NCBI GenBank assembly: GCA_017482485.1
Contig: JAFUMV010000129.1
Coordinates: forward strand, 1-58,072
DNA: 58,072 nucleotides
Source of the DNA: Lachnospiraceae bacterium
Lineage (GTDB): Bacteria > Bacillota > Clostridia > Lachnospirales > Lachnospiraceae
Direction of reading: 5' to 3'
Of this stretch, positions 28,801 through 36,370 are shown in pieces. Both the position numbers and the translations under genes were made by a program. Position 1 is the first letter of the stretch, and every line of letters begins with the position of its first letter. Below the pieces are notes generated by a model. The model worked only from the letters and a program-made list of their open reading frames with translations. It did no database searches and had not been told where the DNA came from.

Positions 28801-28817
28801 AACGCCGCAGATCGTAA
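22842..28817 (+). CDS. Giant Cys/His-repeat surface protein, Cpa-like pilus tip candidate (paralogue 1)
   Basis: A 1991-residue wall protein. After a signal peptide (to about residue 46) come eight C...HxHx3C[YF] motifs between about 60 and 358, interrupted by a Pro/Glu/Ser-rich stretch (ESAPESAGAPENESAPES). A conserved helical segment follows (GRELTEEE to LEWLWSSA, about 363-448). A long beta-rich body contains VEDTLPKGLTYINGSAYLGG. An SdrD_B-like domain (RTLEGLAWNDVNANGKQ) begins near 1658. A Spy0128 C-domain-like module (YDLTVSKTVEGNLGDRN) starts near 1826, and the sorting signal TPPTG with hydrophobic segment and KKKRRR tail is at 1953. I chose GTG 22842, eight bases after AGGAGG; ATG 22836 is the alternative. 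It stands alone on its own promoter. Confidence 0.85.
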   Translation: MLPNEVKSQKRKKHSWKGIAAGLMASVLIFLNSAPTQPVSAMGQGVQAIEQDVSEIDQAVLCGYTEHIHDDSCYSTKESQTCEVSGDVLHTHDELCFDEAGQLRCTLEEKEEHIHTEACYEIRKDTNEDRENQSASEQEASQSESFPESESTPESIGASESGSTPESTGAPENESAPESAGAPENESAPESTASSESESIPSPESSHAHTADCYGVDYDVLNCELEEAEGHTHSDDCYGKKLICQQEAEAQSEGNAFFSDEQQKLPESSEEQPGEEESLPESSEEQPSENESLPESEEKILICGKEEIIAHEHTKDCYEGEMLICEQTEIITHQHEESCFSSKKLTCELKEHTHSAECYLGRELTEEEHKQIDEVIDLIDALPASEEIEARIAEYEDAEDEDGLTEYLTQVKKQTVKAWKAYDKLGKILQLNVTNSDKLMELEWLWSSAALEEEENDASVIKESLDGDYAYLRDVQIKTVSGKSAIKTGTSPFDATEGAGNDTSADDLILRTFDTATYTIEYYTSLRQEVIDQNISGYKQGRVYFEFILPLSEEEAQFETGSMLWLESSQEIKWEKKTVDKVGQVLRGSFLLVPNEDNPAAIGASQNELSVVIRALRMQNEEKMVPKFTLWLEYNDVGTTYADGIPQSIVTDSKHSCTGKDTDETEHGQEYSTITAPDITISAAPLYNVAVVECKNAQNTVIGTYDFNTGSANAVNYGMGSQYGRLTASGLLVEIRGKSGQGLRGVELPSTKHPIKFTLKLSSYYKPATGTTDPEIDKNYQALLYSAGGNSSGNGDNPDGRKVDAYNKSALMVPYNKLVANSAYKSCADGGSWSFEAVSGQPGTYQVTVKDFKIDTSQFPQTYVDGTTSSTLYYNPGKVDNWWDIERAVFSAAELWVVQPYNSTGEDKNYIVNAYGVEGQFFTEISISDFSMTSESGTSVTTQTITTDDSESFGKYVKNPGSIDAYIAYLKNKPASWDDALTEGAARTDNDWATAGQGVTIRTHTAYRDNDGEYLAVGFDTLVKFDDEFFEPDGDGSSVGYKFNNTSYLINGSSWRLLWAAKPDKTGWTNDEEMKKATEDDLVYYTTLEDLKNAGAVCVGALAEWRGVQRPGGHNVMLYLYGHIKKDCPPNQVYMTTQCNYAWRKKDVQNLVAAYYKTSAEQLTDSQYLEYMTKVFPSRQTQSQTMLDGEHLFTEDYPQPFWRHDYYCTNGTGKITDTGREYLEDTGGSRTCSKATYDENGYHPGTGANAYQDSCLVVPYETTITKSTAQKEKGASTAKKVYDMNQNQRTVDFVLYPKISRTLGEGVSGAGTLETVVHVEDTLPKGLTYINGSAYLGGSYEQDPLHQKQGTITGGIQERDGKDAEGNYLLQEELTVNEDGTTTIRWSFPVTVNANTPEWTEPIRFSCTIGTPGDETTDVQHQQLLTNTVKVWSDGEAKREFKTEYGNVAQYGIQIQKSGALSLSKLADQLLVNWWDPMGFTMNIGNNSSTTKENAVIVESIPCNGVNGTAFHGALRITEFSAGTLDSDANSDTLLADFQFYYTSDEAYKGCSSASLIAAKTDFANNDKWKELILSDGANTESGRPYGLFKTTGGKAFPAEVDQTSQITAIVAVGDLPENKTLKMHITFALAEGEAQDKLVNYLSQESLVSSAQTQVVNRTLEGLAWNDVNANGKQEDRESRISGISVSLWKLKTNGDSSKAEDYEAYCYPNSQTQIIIETGKQISVQAQNSTAAADYEAGRYRFTDLPAGTYAVKFTGGTKAIKDYMASPANNILDDSLDSDGIAVYTDNADLECTMIRGIVLKEAKELTSGTGESKYHDSGFYDAVYDLTVSKTVEGNLGDRNQAFAFVITLTDSKNAPLTGTFTYTGSSMIDGKEDTDGGAISLNTQGEATVYLKHGQSITIKGLPKYCSYKVEESDYTSEGYVTSKTGEDACTGVKSNHEVKFTNIRQATPPTGIIVDVLPYALMALLVLLTGGTWIFFSVKKKRRRS

Positions 28818-28881
28818 TGGAAACAGTAACATAAAGGTAAAAGGAGAAGACCTGCCGGTTTGTTGGGTAGTCATAAAACAG

Positions 28882-29343
28882 TTAAATCCAAGCTGCATCT
28901 TGCAGCTTGGATTTTATCGTTGTAAGCACTACATAGCAGAATGCTATGATTGCAGCTTCCAGTGCTGCTTCCTTGCTTCCATACCATTCAACAACTTTTG
29001 CAAAACTCTTTTGAACCTTTTCGGAAACGGCATTTTTTAAGAAGTGTTCCTTAAATGCGTCTAAGCTGCCGTAACGCTCAATAAATATTTTCTTCTGTTC
29101 ATCATTCATATTTTCCATCATGCTGTCATACATGGTATGAATTTCCGTTTCATCAAATAACGTAAAGTCCATCCTATTGTCTCCTTTCAGAATTTCATCA
29201 ATACTGGCAATCAAACGCTCCATGCGCTCTTTTTTTACCACTAACATTTTTCTCTGCATTTGCAGAATTTGGTTTCTGTCAAGGTCTGGATTCTCCATAA
29301 CAGCTTTGATTTGTATCTTATCACACGAAAGCATATTATACAA
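28882..29343 (-). pseudogene. Truncated MerR-family regulator (TipAS-like C-terminal part)
   Basis: The 153-residue frame reads like the second half of a MerR/TipA-type activator: end of the coupling helix (QIKAVMENPDLDRNQILQMQ), then a coil (KERMERLIASIDEIL) and a TipAS-like domain (FDETEIHTMYDSMMENMNDEQKKIFIERYGS...FAKVVEWYGSKEAALEAA). The N-terminal DNA-binding winged helix, about 70 residues, is missing. The final residues (IIAFCYVVLTTIKSKL) do not look like the family. No ribosome site precedes it. I read it as a remnant between two surface genes; its tail overlaps a palindrome. Confidence 0.65.
28884..28914. terminator. Palindromic terminator between paralogue 1 and the MerR remnant
   Basis: AAATCCAAGCTGCA and its exact complement are separated by TCT (14-bp stem). 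On the plus strand the second arm ends in TTTTA. It can serve the giant gene, and it also spans the last codons of the minus-strand remnant. Confidence 0.65.
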
Positions 29344-29452
29344 GAATCGTCACTGCTGAACAAACTGCTGTGACGGTTTACTTTACCTGAATCACATTGA
29401 AAGGACAGACCGGTACAATTAGCACGAAATTCGTAAGAATTTTCACTACAGA

Positions 29453-29482
29453 TTGCTTGATTTTTTATAGAGAGCGTATTAT
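29453..29482 (+). promoter_or_regulatory. Promoter of the pilus operon
   Basis: TTGCTT (29453-29458), an 18-base spacer and TATTAT (29477-29482). The third giant gene has the same boxes, the same spacing and a closely similar spacer (GATTTTTT...GAGAG), showing common descent of the two promoters. Confidence 0.65.
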
Positions 29483-29567
29483 CCTGAAAAAGAAGAAGTT
29501 TTTGTTATACATAAGCTATAAAGTCGGTACAAAGGAAGAGGAGAAAAACAGCTGGATAGAGAAATAT

Positions 29568-29582
29568 ATCCGGCTTTTAGTG
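29568..29582 (+). promoter_or_regulatory. Leader motif shared by the giant surface genes (copy 2)
   Basis: ATCCGGCTTTTAGTG lies 41 bases before the start codon, preceded by CAGCTGGATA as in copy 3. Confidence 0.6.
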
Positions 29583-29622
29583 GTGTATTAAATGTAACGG
29601 AGATTGAAAGGAGCGTTAAACA

Positions 29623-32600
29623 GTGCAGCATAAGTTATTGAAACAGCAGGCTGTAAGGAAAAACAGAAAATACAATTGGAAAAGCGTAGTGGCGACAGCT
29701 GTCGCGGCAGTTTTAATTATTACAAACTGTGCGCCGCTGCAGTCCGCAATTGCGATGGGAACAGAAGAAAAGAAAGTATTTTGCGGACTTGTTGAACATG
29801 AGCATACACAGGACTGCTTCGACCCGACCGTGGATGAGGCAGTGAGAGGAACCTTATGTTCTTTGGAAAATCTCGGTGTCCATGAGCATGAAGAGGGCTG
29901 TTATGACGAGAGCGGAAATGTGATTTGCGGGCTGGCAGATTATGTGCTGCATACACATACGGAAATCTGTTATGACAGTGATGGAGAACTTCGCTGTACG
30001 CTGACGGAGCGGCAGGGGCATGTTCATACAGAGGAATGTTATGAAGCTGCTGAGTCGGACTCTAACGAAGACGAAGAAAAAGAAGATGCAGAAAGCAGAG
30101 AATCCGAAGAAAGTCAAGCGGCAGAAAGTTCGCAATCCGAAGAGACACATGTCCATACAGATGCCTGCTACGAGGAAGGGCCGGGAGAACTCATCTGTGA
30201 GATGGAAGAAAATCATCATCATGGAGAAGAATGCTATGTAGTCTCCGGCGAAAAGCTGATCTGTGGAAAAGCGGAGACAGAGGGACATACGCATACAGAA
30301 GGCTGTTTTAAAGATAAGCTGATCTGTGGGCTGGAGGAAACCGAGGGCCATATCCATGATGATGCCTGCTATGTATCGGACCAGATTCTGGAATGCACTC
30401 TGGAAGAAAAAGCAGGCCATGCGCATGAAGACAACTGTTATACCACAGAGAAATCTTTGACCTGTGCGCTGGAAGAGAATGAAGAACATTCTCATGATGA
30501 TGGCTGCTACACAGAAGAACAGAAACTGACCTGCACTCTGGAGGCCAGCGAGGGTCATACCCACTCGGAAGGCTGCTACAGGACACAACAGCGGCTGATC
30601 TGTGAAGAGAAAGAGGCCGAAGCGCACAGTCATACGGAAGAATGTTATGTCAAAGAAACAGAACCTTCCTGTGGGCTGGAGGAAAGCGAAGGCCATACCC
30701 ATGATAAAAGCTGTTACGAAGAAAACAGAGAACTGATATGTGAATTGGAAGAAGATCACGTTCATAGTGACAGCTGTTATGCAAAGAAGCTGATTTGCGA
30801 AGACACAAATCAGGAGGAATCCGGTGAAGAAAGTGATGCAGCGGATGAATCGAAAGAATCGGAATCTTCAGGGGAAGAAGGATCCGAAGAAGAGATAAAA
30901 GAGTCGGAATCTGCTCCGGAACCCGATCAGGAACGCAAACTGGTCTGTGAACTGGCAGAAGAAGCCGCACACGAACATGGCGAGAACTGTTATGACGGTG
31001 AAATTCTGATCTGTGGACAACTGGCCGCAGCAGAGCATGTTCATACCGAAGACTGCTTTAAGCCCCTTGGTATTCTCTGCGGTCTGGAAGAGCATAAACA
31101 TACTGCAGAATGCTATCTGGGAAGAGAGCTGACCGCAGAAGAGCAGGAGCAGATCAAAGAAGTGATTGACCTGATCGATGCCCTTCCTACAAGTGAAGAA
31201 ATTGAAGCAAAGATTGCAGAATATGAGGATGCCGAAGATGAAGACGGCCTGACCGAATATTTGACTCAGGTAAAAAAGCAGGCGGTCAAAGCCTGGAAAG
31301 CTTATGACAAGCTGGGAGAAATCCTGCAGCTGAATGTGACCAATGCAGAGAAGCTGATGGATCTGGAGTGGCTGTGGAGCGCTGCTGATCTGGGAGAGAA
31401 TGTAGGGGATTTCCCGGCAATGACATCGGATGAGGCGTATGTCTCAGCTTTAACAATTGCTGGCTGGTCGACCGGTACATCGCCGTGGGATGAAGATAAT
31501 GAGCCTGGAAATGATAAAGATGAAAATAATAACATTGTACGCACTTTTGATACCGTAACATATAACTTCAATGTGACGATGGAGGCTTATGACAGCCAGC
31601 ATTTCAGCGAAGCTCGGGTAAAACTGGAATTTGTACTGCCTTTAACCAAAGATCAGGCGGAATTTGATACCGGTGCTATGGGGTGGATGGATACGGCATC
31701 CGGATACAAGTGGTCAGTCACAACGGAGAACCGAACGATTGATGAAAAGACAGTATCCTGTCAGGTATTAACCTGCTACAAACATTTGCTGCCCGCTGAA
31801 AATAACAAGATTGTGGTTCCGGGTGAATTCGGTGAAAACGTAACCATCAAAATCAAGGGAATGAAAAATGGGGATACCTTGTCTCCCGTTTTCAGCGCTG
31901 CGATGGAATATGGTACCTGGGATGGTGAATGCAGTGAACATAACAGAACAGAAAAGAAAAGTATTACTCCGGACAGGGTGACGGTCAGCGCTGCGCCGAA
32001 ATATAACGTAAAGCTGACAAAAGGCAACAACGTTCAGGTAAAAATGAATTTCGATTTTGACGGCACGGGGAATGCGCTGGCGCTGAATAAAGCAGCGAAA
32101 GATGTGGAAGGTCGCAGTACCTCCTATGGAATTACGTTACAGCTTTATAATGACAGTGCAGAAAAAAAGCTGAAAGGAATCGAATATCCTCAGGGGGATA
32201 TTACTTTTGACATAAAGCTGACTTCAAAATTCACGCCAAACAGCGGAAGCACCAAAGGAACACAAACTGACGTGACACAGGATTACACACCGCTGGTGTG
32301 GAGCTTTGATGCGCATAAGAGCGGATCAACGCAGCAGGATGGCCGCAATGTTGCCATGACTACTTATACCGATGCATTTGGCAGCAAAACGCCTCATAAT
32401 AAGCTTGGAAATCCCGACAGCAGTTGCTATAACGGCGGTACCTGGAAAGCAACGCAGGAAGGAAATGTGATCCATGTCACTGTATCGGGATATCTGTTTA
32501 ACGGGGAATTCCCCTGTGTAGGCTCATCGGAAAGCACAAGTGAGGCGACTTTTTACAATAAAGAAGCCGGAATCAGGAATATCGGATGTTTTTCTGCCGG

Positions 32601-35600
32601 CGAACTTCATCTTGTGCAGCCTTTTTCTAATAGTAAAACAGGAAAAAGTGTTTTAGATGATTTTTCAAAAGACGGTGCCTATGAACAGTTTGATTCTGCA
32701 GATGATGGTTCTTTTGAAATGAAAGCGGAGGTCGTGAATCTGCGGGCAACCTCTGTCAGCAATCAGTCTTTGAAAATTGTGGAGGATAATTCAAACCAGG
32801 GATGTACAACGGATGATAAACCTACTACAACAATTAATATAAAACGGCCGGGCGGTTATCAGAACAGACTGCTTTACAGTAATCCTGGTTCTTGTTCCAT
32901 GACTGATGTAAGGGGCATCGGGGAAGGAACTGCAGGAACGATGGCAATGAATGGTGATGACTGGGCTGTTCTTGGACAGAAAATACGCCTTACCCTTGGG
33001 GGCTATGCAATTACCGGCGGGGATGACGGAAATAAAATGTGCGCTGCAAAATGGCTTCTGAAATTTGAACCGGAAGCGATTGAACTGGAGGAACAGACAG
33101 CTGCCAATGATATGTCCAAAAACAATTACAGTTATACGTTCGCTTATGCAGTGAAACCTGATGGAAGCGGATGGACGAATGATGAAGAACTGCTCCGTAC
33201 CAATATGTTTGCGCTGAAATATTACAGGACGATCACGGAGGCGAAGCAGCACGGAGAAATTGTGGGTATTCTGGTGGAGGCTGAGCCCAAAACCACTGTG
33301 GAAGCTCTTCCTTTTGGCAATATTACAACTTATTTTTCGCAAAATGCAAAAGTAAAGGCAGATGCTTCTCTGGCGGGAAGAACTTTCATCATCACGGAGG
33401 AATCCAGAATCTGGACGGTGAATGATTATAATGAAACAATTGAAGAATATAATAAAATTCCCTCCATGCTTGAGAATGATCCGACAAATGGAGAACTGGA
33501 AAACAAACTGGAAGCCTGCAGAACTCATAGGGTGAACAGTCCATCCACATACCAGCCGAAAGTATACAATACAGATGGAACAACGCAGAAAGAGCATACC
33601 GGCAGCTATACTTTGGGAGACACTTTGCTGGTGCTGGATTATAAAGCGCGCATCAATAAGTATCTGGAACAGAAAGATTCGGAAGAAAACACAAAAACTA
33701 CCTTTAATCTGGATGCGGATCAGCGCTTTGTGGATTTTACACTGGAACCGATACTGAAATATGCAGAAGGTTATAAACCTGATGAGCTGAATCAGAAAAC
33801 CACTGTGAAAATTGTGGATATCCTGCCGAAACATCTGACCTATGTGCCAGGCTCCTGCTATTTTGGAGGAACCTATCAGCAGACATCTGTAAATGGCGGC
33901 ACAAAGGGAACCATCACCGACGGAAAAAAGGTGGAACCAAACAGTGTGGAGAAGAATCAGACGACAGGCGAAACTACTTTAACCTGGATCATTGAAAATG
34001 CGACGGTTGGCGGCACGGTGGATCTGATTCATTATTCCGTGGAAATCGGAGATAAGGGAAATGAAGCAAATGATGTAAAGATAGGAACCACAAATTTTAC
34101 AAATAAAGTTGAGATCACAACAACGGAAGATTTTCGCACTCCCACCGCAAAAGACGGCAATTATGCTGAAGTGGGACTGGTTGCCACAAGAGGCAGGGCG
34201 AGTGCCTACGGAAAATATGTAAAACAGAGTCTGGTAGAGCCGGATGGAGAGATTGATTACACCATCTATTATGACAACAATTCTCAGGCACAGATTCCCC
34301 AAATCGTGCTGCTTGACACAATGCCTCAGAATAATGACGGAAATACTTCCGGCAGCAGCTTTAATGCGACTTATAAAATTACAAGCTGGAAACTGAATGT
34401 AAGCAAATACTGCGGAAGCGGACAGAGCGCTGCAAATAGAGTTCCGGGCAACTTAAAACTGTATTACACGACAGATGCCAAATATAAAGGGCTGGTAATG
34501 CAGGAAAATTCGCAGGGAACCACAAATCATACCGGGGTGATAACCCGAAGTGAGATTAGTTCATGGACGAAAGTGGAGATTGCGTCAGACGGAACCGCAT
34601 CGGGAATTGTGGGGCAGATGCCCACTGCATGGGCTGTTCTGGGACCTTTGGATAACGGCAGAAGCATCAATATCGACATGACAATCAAACTGACGCCGAA
34701 TGCGGATACTTCTTTTACAGCAGAGACTGCAAAATATGTGAACATCCTTTCCAATGAGGATTTTACTACCTCCACACTGGTACAGAGTGTGCGGCGGACT
34801 CTGGAAGGAATTGCCTGGCTGGATACAAATGCAGATGGTCAGCAGAACGATGGTAATACCGGGATAAACGGTATCAAAGTGATTTTATATAAGGATAACA
34901 AAAAAGTATGTGAAGTGGAAACCGGAAAACAGATCAGTATTTTGGGCGGTGAGGCTGTTGTATATGAAAATGGACGTTACCGTTTCACCGATTTGCTCCC
35001 CGGGACATACAAAGTTCAATTCGAGGGCGGAAGCACCGGGATTAATGATTACTTTGCGTCTACAGCGAATAAAACAGGTGTCGCGGATGAAGTTGATTCC
35101 GATGGTATTCCCTCATATGCGCAGGATGGAAAAGTCCTGGAGAAAACGATAATTTCCGGTATTAATATGAAGACTGCCCAGGAACTTGGTGTGACCGTAT
35201 ATGAGTCTAAATACAATGACAGTGGTTTTTATCCTGCAGTGTATGATCTTACGGTAAGTAAGCAGGTTACAGGAAACATGGGAGACCGAAATAAAGAATT
35301 TACCTTTGAGATTCTTTTGAAAGAATCGAAAGAACAGGATGCAAAACCTCTTACGGAAACCTACAGTTACACCAGAGAAAACTCAGTTTCAGGGGCATCG
35401 GAAAAGGGAAAACTCACAGCGGATTCAAACGGTAAAATAACGTTTCAATTAAAGCACGGAGATGCATTGACGTTGAAAGGTCTTCCCAAACACTGCACCT
35501 ATGAGGTTTCGGAAACGAACGATTCAGTCAAGGGATACAGGTGCAGCTGGTCCGGGAATCGAAAATGTGATGATCTGCAAAGCGATAAAGCAATTGTGTG

Positions 35601-35757
35601 CACAAATCATGCGGAAAGCACCCCGCCCACCGGCATTATCGTGGATGTTCTTCCGTATGTGCTGATCGCACTGCTGGTACTTCTGGCAGGCGGCGCATGG
35701 ATTTTCTTCTCTGTAAAAAAGAAACGTCGCAGGAAACAGAGCGATGATGAAAAATAG
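29623..35757 (+). CDS. Giant Cys/His-repeat surface protein, Cpa-like pilus tip candidate (paralogue 2, pilus operon)
   Basis: A 2044-residue wall protein that opens the pilus operon. A signal peptide (ends near SAIAMG, residue 46) is followed by seventeen C...HxHx3C[YF] motifs between about residues 52 and 497, nearly continuous apart from two acidic Glu/Ser stretches. Then come the conserved helical segment (about 500-586), a long beta-rich body with VDILPKHLTYVPGSCYFGG, an SdrD_B-like domain near 1725 (RTLEGIAWLDTNADGQQ), a Spy0128 C-domain-like module near 1874, and sorting signal TPPTG at about 2000 with a KKKRRRK tail. The PPTG signal mirrors streptococcal Cpa (VPPTG). Start is GTG with AAAGGAG eight bases ahead. 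The signal-peptidase-like gene follows after 10 bases. Confidence 0.88.
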   Translation: MQHKLLKQQAVRKNRKYNWKSVVATAVAAVLIITNCAPLQSAIAMGTEEKKVFCGLVEHEHTQDCFDPTVDEAVRGTLCSLENLGVHEHEEGCYDESGNVICGLADYVLHTHTEICYDSDGELRCTLTERQGHVHTEECYEAAESDSNEDEEKEDAESRESEESQAAESSQSEETHVHTDACYEEGPGELICEMEENHHHGEECYVVSGEKLICGKAETEGHTHTEGCFKDKLICGLEETEGHIHDDACYVSDQILECTLEEKAGHAHEDNCYTTEKSLTCALEENEEHSHDDGCYTEEQKLTCTLEASEGHTHSEGCYRTQQRLICEEKEAEAHSHTEECYVKETEPSCGLEESEGHTHDKSCYEENRELICELEEDHVHSDSCYAKKLICEDTNQEESGEESDAADESKESESSGEEGSEEEIKESESAPEPDQERKLVCELAEEAAHEHGENCYDGEILICGQLAAAEHVHTEDCFKPLGILCGLEEHKHTAECYLGRELTAEEQEQIKEVIDLIDALPTSEEIEAKIAEYEDAEDEDGLTEYLTQVKKQAVKAWKAYDKLGEILQLNVTNAEKLMDLEWLWSAADLGENVGDFPAMTSDEAYVSALTIAGWSTGTSPWDEDNEPGNDKDENNNIVRTFDTVTYNFNVTMEAYDSQHFSEARVKLEFVLPLTKDQAEFDTGAMGWMDTASGYKWSVTTENRTIDEKTVSCQVLTCYKHLLPAENNKIVVPGEFGENVTIKIKGMKNGDTLSPVFSAAMEYGTWDGECSEHNRTEKKSITPDRVTVSAAPKYNVKLTKGNNVQVKMNFDFDGTGNALALNKAAKDVEGRSTSYGITLQLYNDSAEKKLKGIEYPQGDITFDIKLTSKFTPNSGSTKGTQTDVTQDYTPLVWSFDAHKSGSTQQDGRNVAMTTYTDAFGSKTPHNKLGNPDSSCYNGGTWKATQEGNVIHVTVSGYLFNGEFPCVGSSESTSEATFYNKEAGIRNIGCFSAGELHLVQPFSNSKTGKSVLDDFSKDGAYEQFDSADDGSFEMKAEVVNLRATSVSNQSLKIVEDNSNQGCTTDDKPTTTINIKRPGGYQNRLLYSNPGSCSMTDVRGIGEGTAGTMAMNGDDWAVLGQKIRLTLGGYAITGGDDGNKMCAAKWLLKFEPEAIELEEQTAANDMSKNNYSYTFAYAVKPDGSGWTNDEELLRTNMFALKYYRTITEAKQHGEIVGILVEAEPKTTVEALPFGNITTYFSQNAKVKADASLAGRTFIITEESRIWTVNDYNETIEEYNKIPSMLENDPTNGELENKLEACRTHRVNSPSTYQPKVYNTDGTTQKEHTGSYTLGDTLLVLDYKARINKYLEQKDSEENTKTTFNLDADQRFVDFTLEPILKYAEGYKPDELNQKTTVKIVDILPKHLTYVPGSCYFGGTYQQTSVNGGTKGTITDGKKVEPNSVEKNQTTGETTLTWIIENATVGGTVDLIHYSVEIGDKGNEANDVKIGTTNFTNKVEITTTEDFRTPTAKDGNYAEVGLVATRGRASAYGKYVKQSLVEPDGEIDYTIYYDNNSQAQIPQIVLLDTMPQNNDGNTSGSSFNATYKITSWKLNVSKYCGSGQSAANRVPGNLKLYYTTDAKYKGLVMQENSQGTTNHTGVITRSEISSWTKVEIASDGTASGIVGQMPTAWAVLGPLDNGRSINIDMTIKLTPNADTSFTAETAKYVNILSNEDFTTSTLVQSVRRTLEGIAWLDTNADGQQNDGNTGINGIKVILYKDNKKVCEVETGKQISILGGEAVVYENGRYRFTDLLPGTYKVQFEGGSTGINDYFASTANKTGVADEVDSDGIPSYAQDGKVLEKTIISGINMKTAQELGVTVYESKYNDSGFYPAVYDLTVSKQVTGNMGDRNKEFTFEILLKESKEQDAKPLTETYSYTRENSVSGASEKGKLTADSNGKITFQLKHGDALTLKGLPKHCTYEVSETNDSVKGYRCSWSGNRKCDDLQSDKAIVCTNHAESTPPTGIIVDVLPYVLIALLVLLAGGAWIFFSVKKKRRRKQSDDEK

Positions 35758-35767
35758 AGGAGGAAAG

Positions 35768-36340
35768 ATGCCTAAGAAAAATAAACCGCAAAACACACAA
35801 ATAAGCCCGGAAAAGGCAGAAATTAAAAAAAGCCGCGCTCCGGAAACCAGAGAGCTTCTTTTAAGCTTTCGGGATCTTCTGGTGAAACTGCTTGTGATAA
35901 TCATCGCATTGTGGCTGATTTTTACACAGCTGTTCGGCATGGCGGTCATGCGCGGAGAATCCATGTATCCGCGCATGAGAGACGGTGATCTGATGATTTT
36001 TTATCGACTGGAAAAGGAGTATCACATCGGTGATGTGGTGACTTTTCAAAAGGATGGAGAACGTTATACGGCACGGATTGTTGCCGCCGGCGGCGATCTT
36101 GTAAGTTTCAGTGAAAACGGGGAGCTTCTGGTGAACGGAAATATCCAGCAGGAAGAAATTTTCTATCCCACCACAGGAGAAACTCTGGAAATTGAAGTTC
36201 CATATACCGTAGGGGCGGACAGCTATTTTCTGCTCTGCGATTTCCGTACCAATGCAAAAGACAGCCGCCAGTACGGGGCAGTCTCAAAACAAAATCTGGA
36301 TGGCAAAGTGATCACAATTCTTCGAAGACGGGGAATATAA
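35768..36340 (+). CDS. Signal-peptidase-I-like protein of the pilus operon (SipA-like)
   Basis: A 190-residue type I signal peptidase homologue with one N-terminal membrane anchor (LLVKLLVIIIALWLIFTQLF). The nucleophile Ser65 is kept in RGESMYPRM, but where active enzymes have Lys in YxKRVxGxPGD this protein reads YTARIVAAGGD, with Ala102 in the Lys position and Arg103 next. In S. pyogenes, SipA next to fctA also lacks catalytic residues and acts as a pilus assembly factor rather than a peptidase. AGGAGG precedes the ATG at 35768; an in-frame ATG at 35744 inside the previous gene is less likely. The pilin gene follows. Confidence 0.88.
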   Translation: MPKKNKPQNTQISPEKAEIKKSRAPETRELLLSFRDLLVKLLVIIIALWLIFTQLFGMAVMRGESMYPRMRDGDLMIFYRLEKEYHIGDVVTFQKDGERYTARIVAAGGDLVSFSENGELLVNGNIQQEEIFYPTTGETLEIEVPYTVGADSYFLLCDFRTNAKDSRQYGAVSKQNLDGKVITILRRRGI

Positions 36341-36370
36341 CCAATTTTTTATGAGGCAGGAAAGGGAAAG

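Noticed and set aside
29397-29591. 64-residue frame just before the pilus operon
   Set aside because: It spans the operon promoter and leader motif shared with paralogue 3, so it is noncoding.
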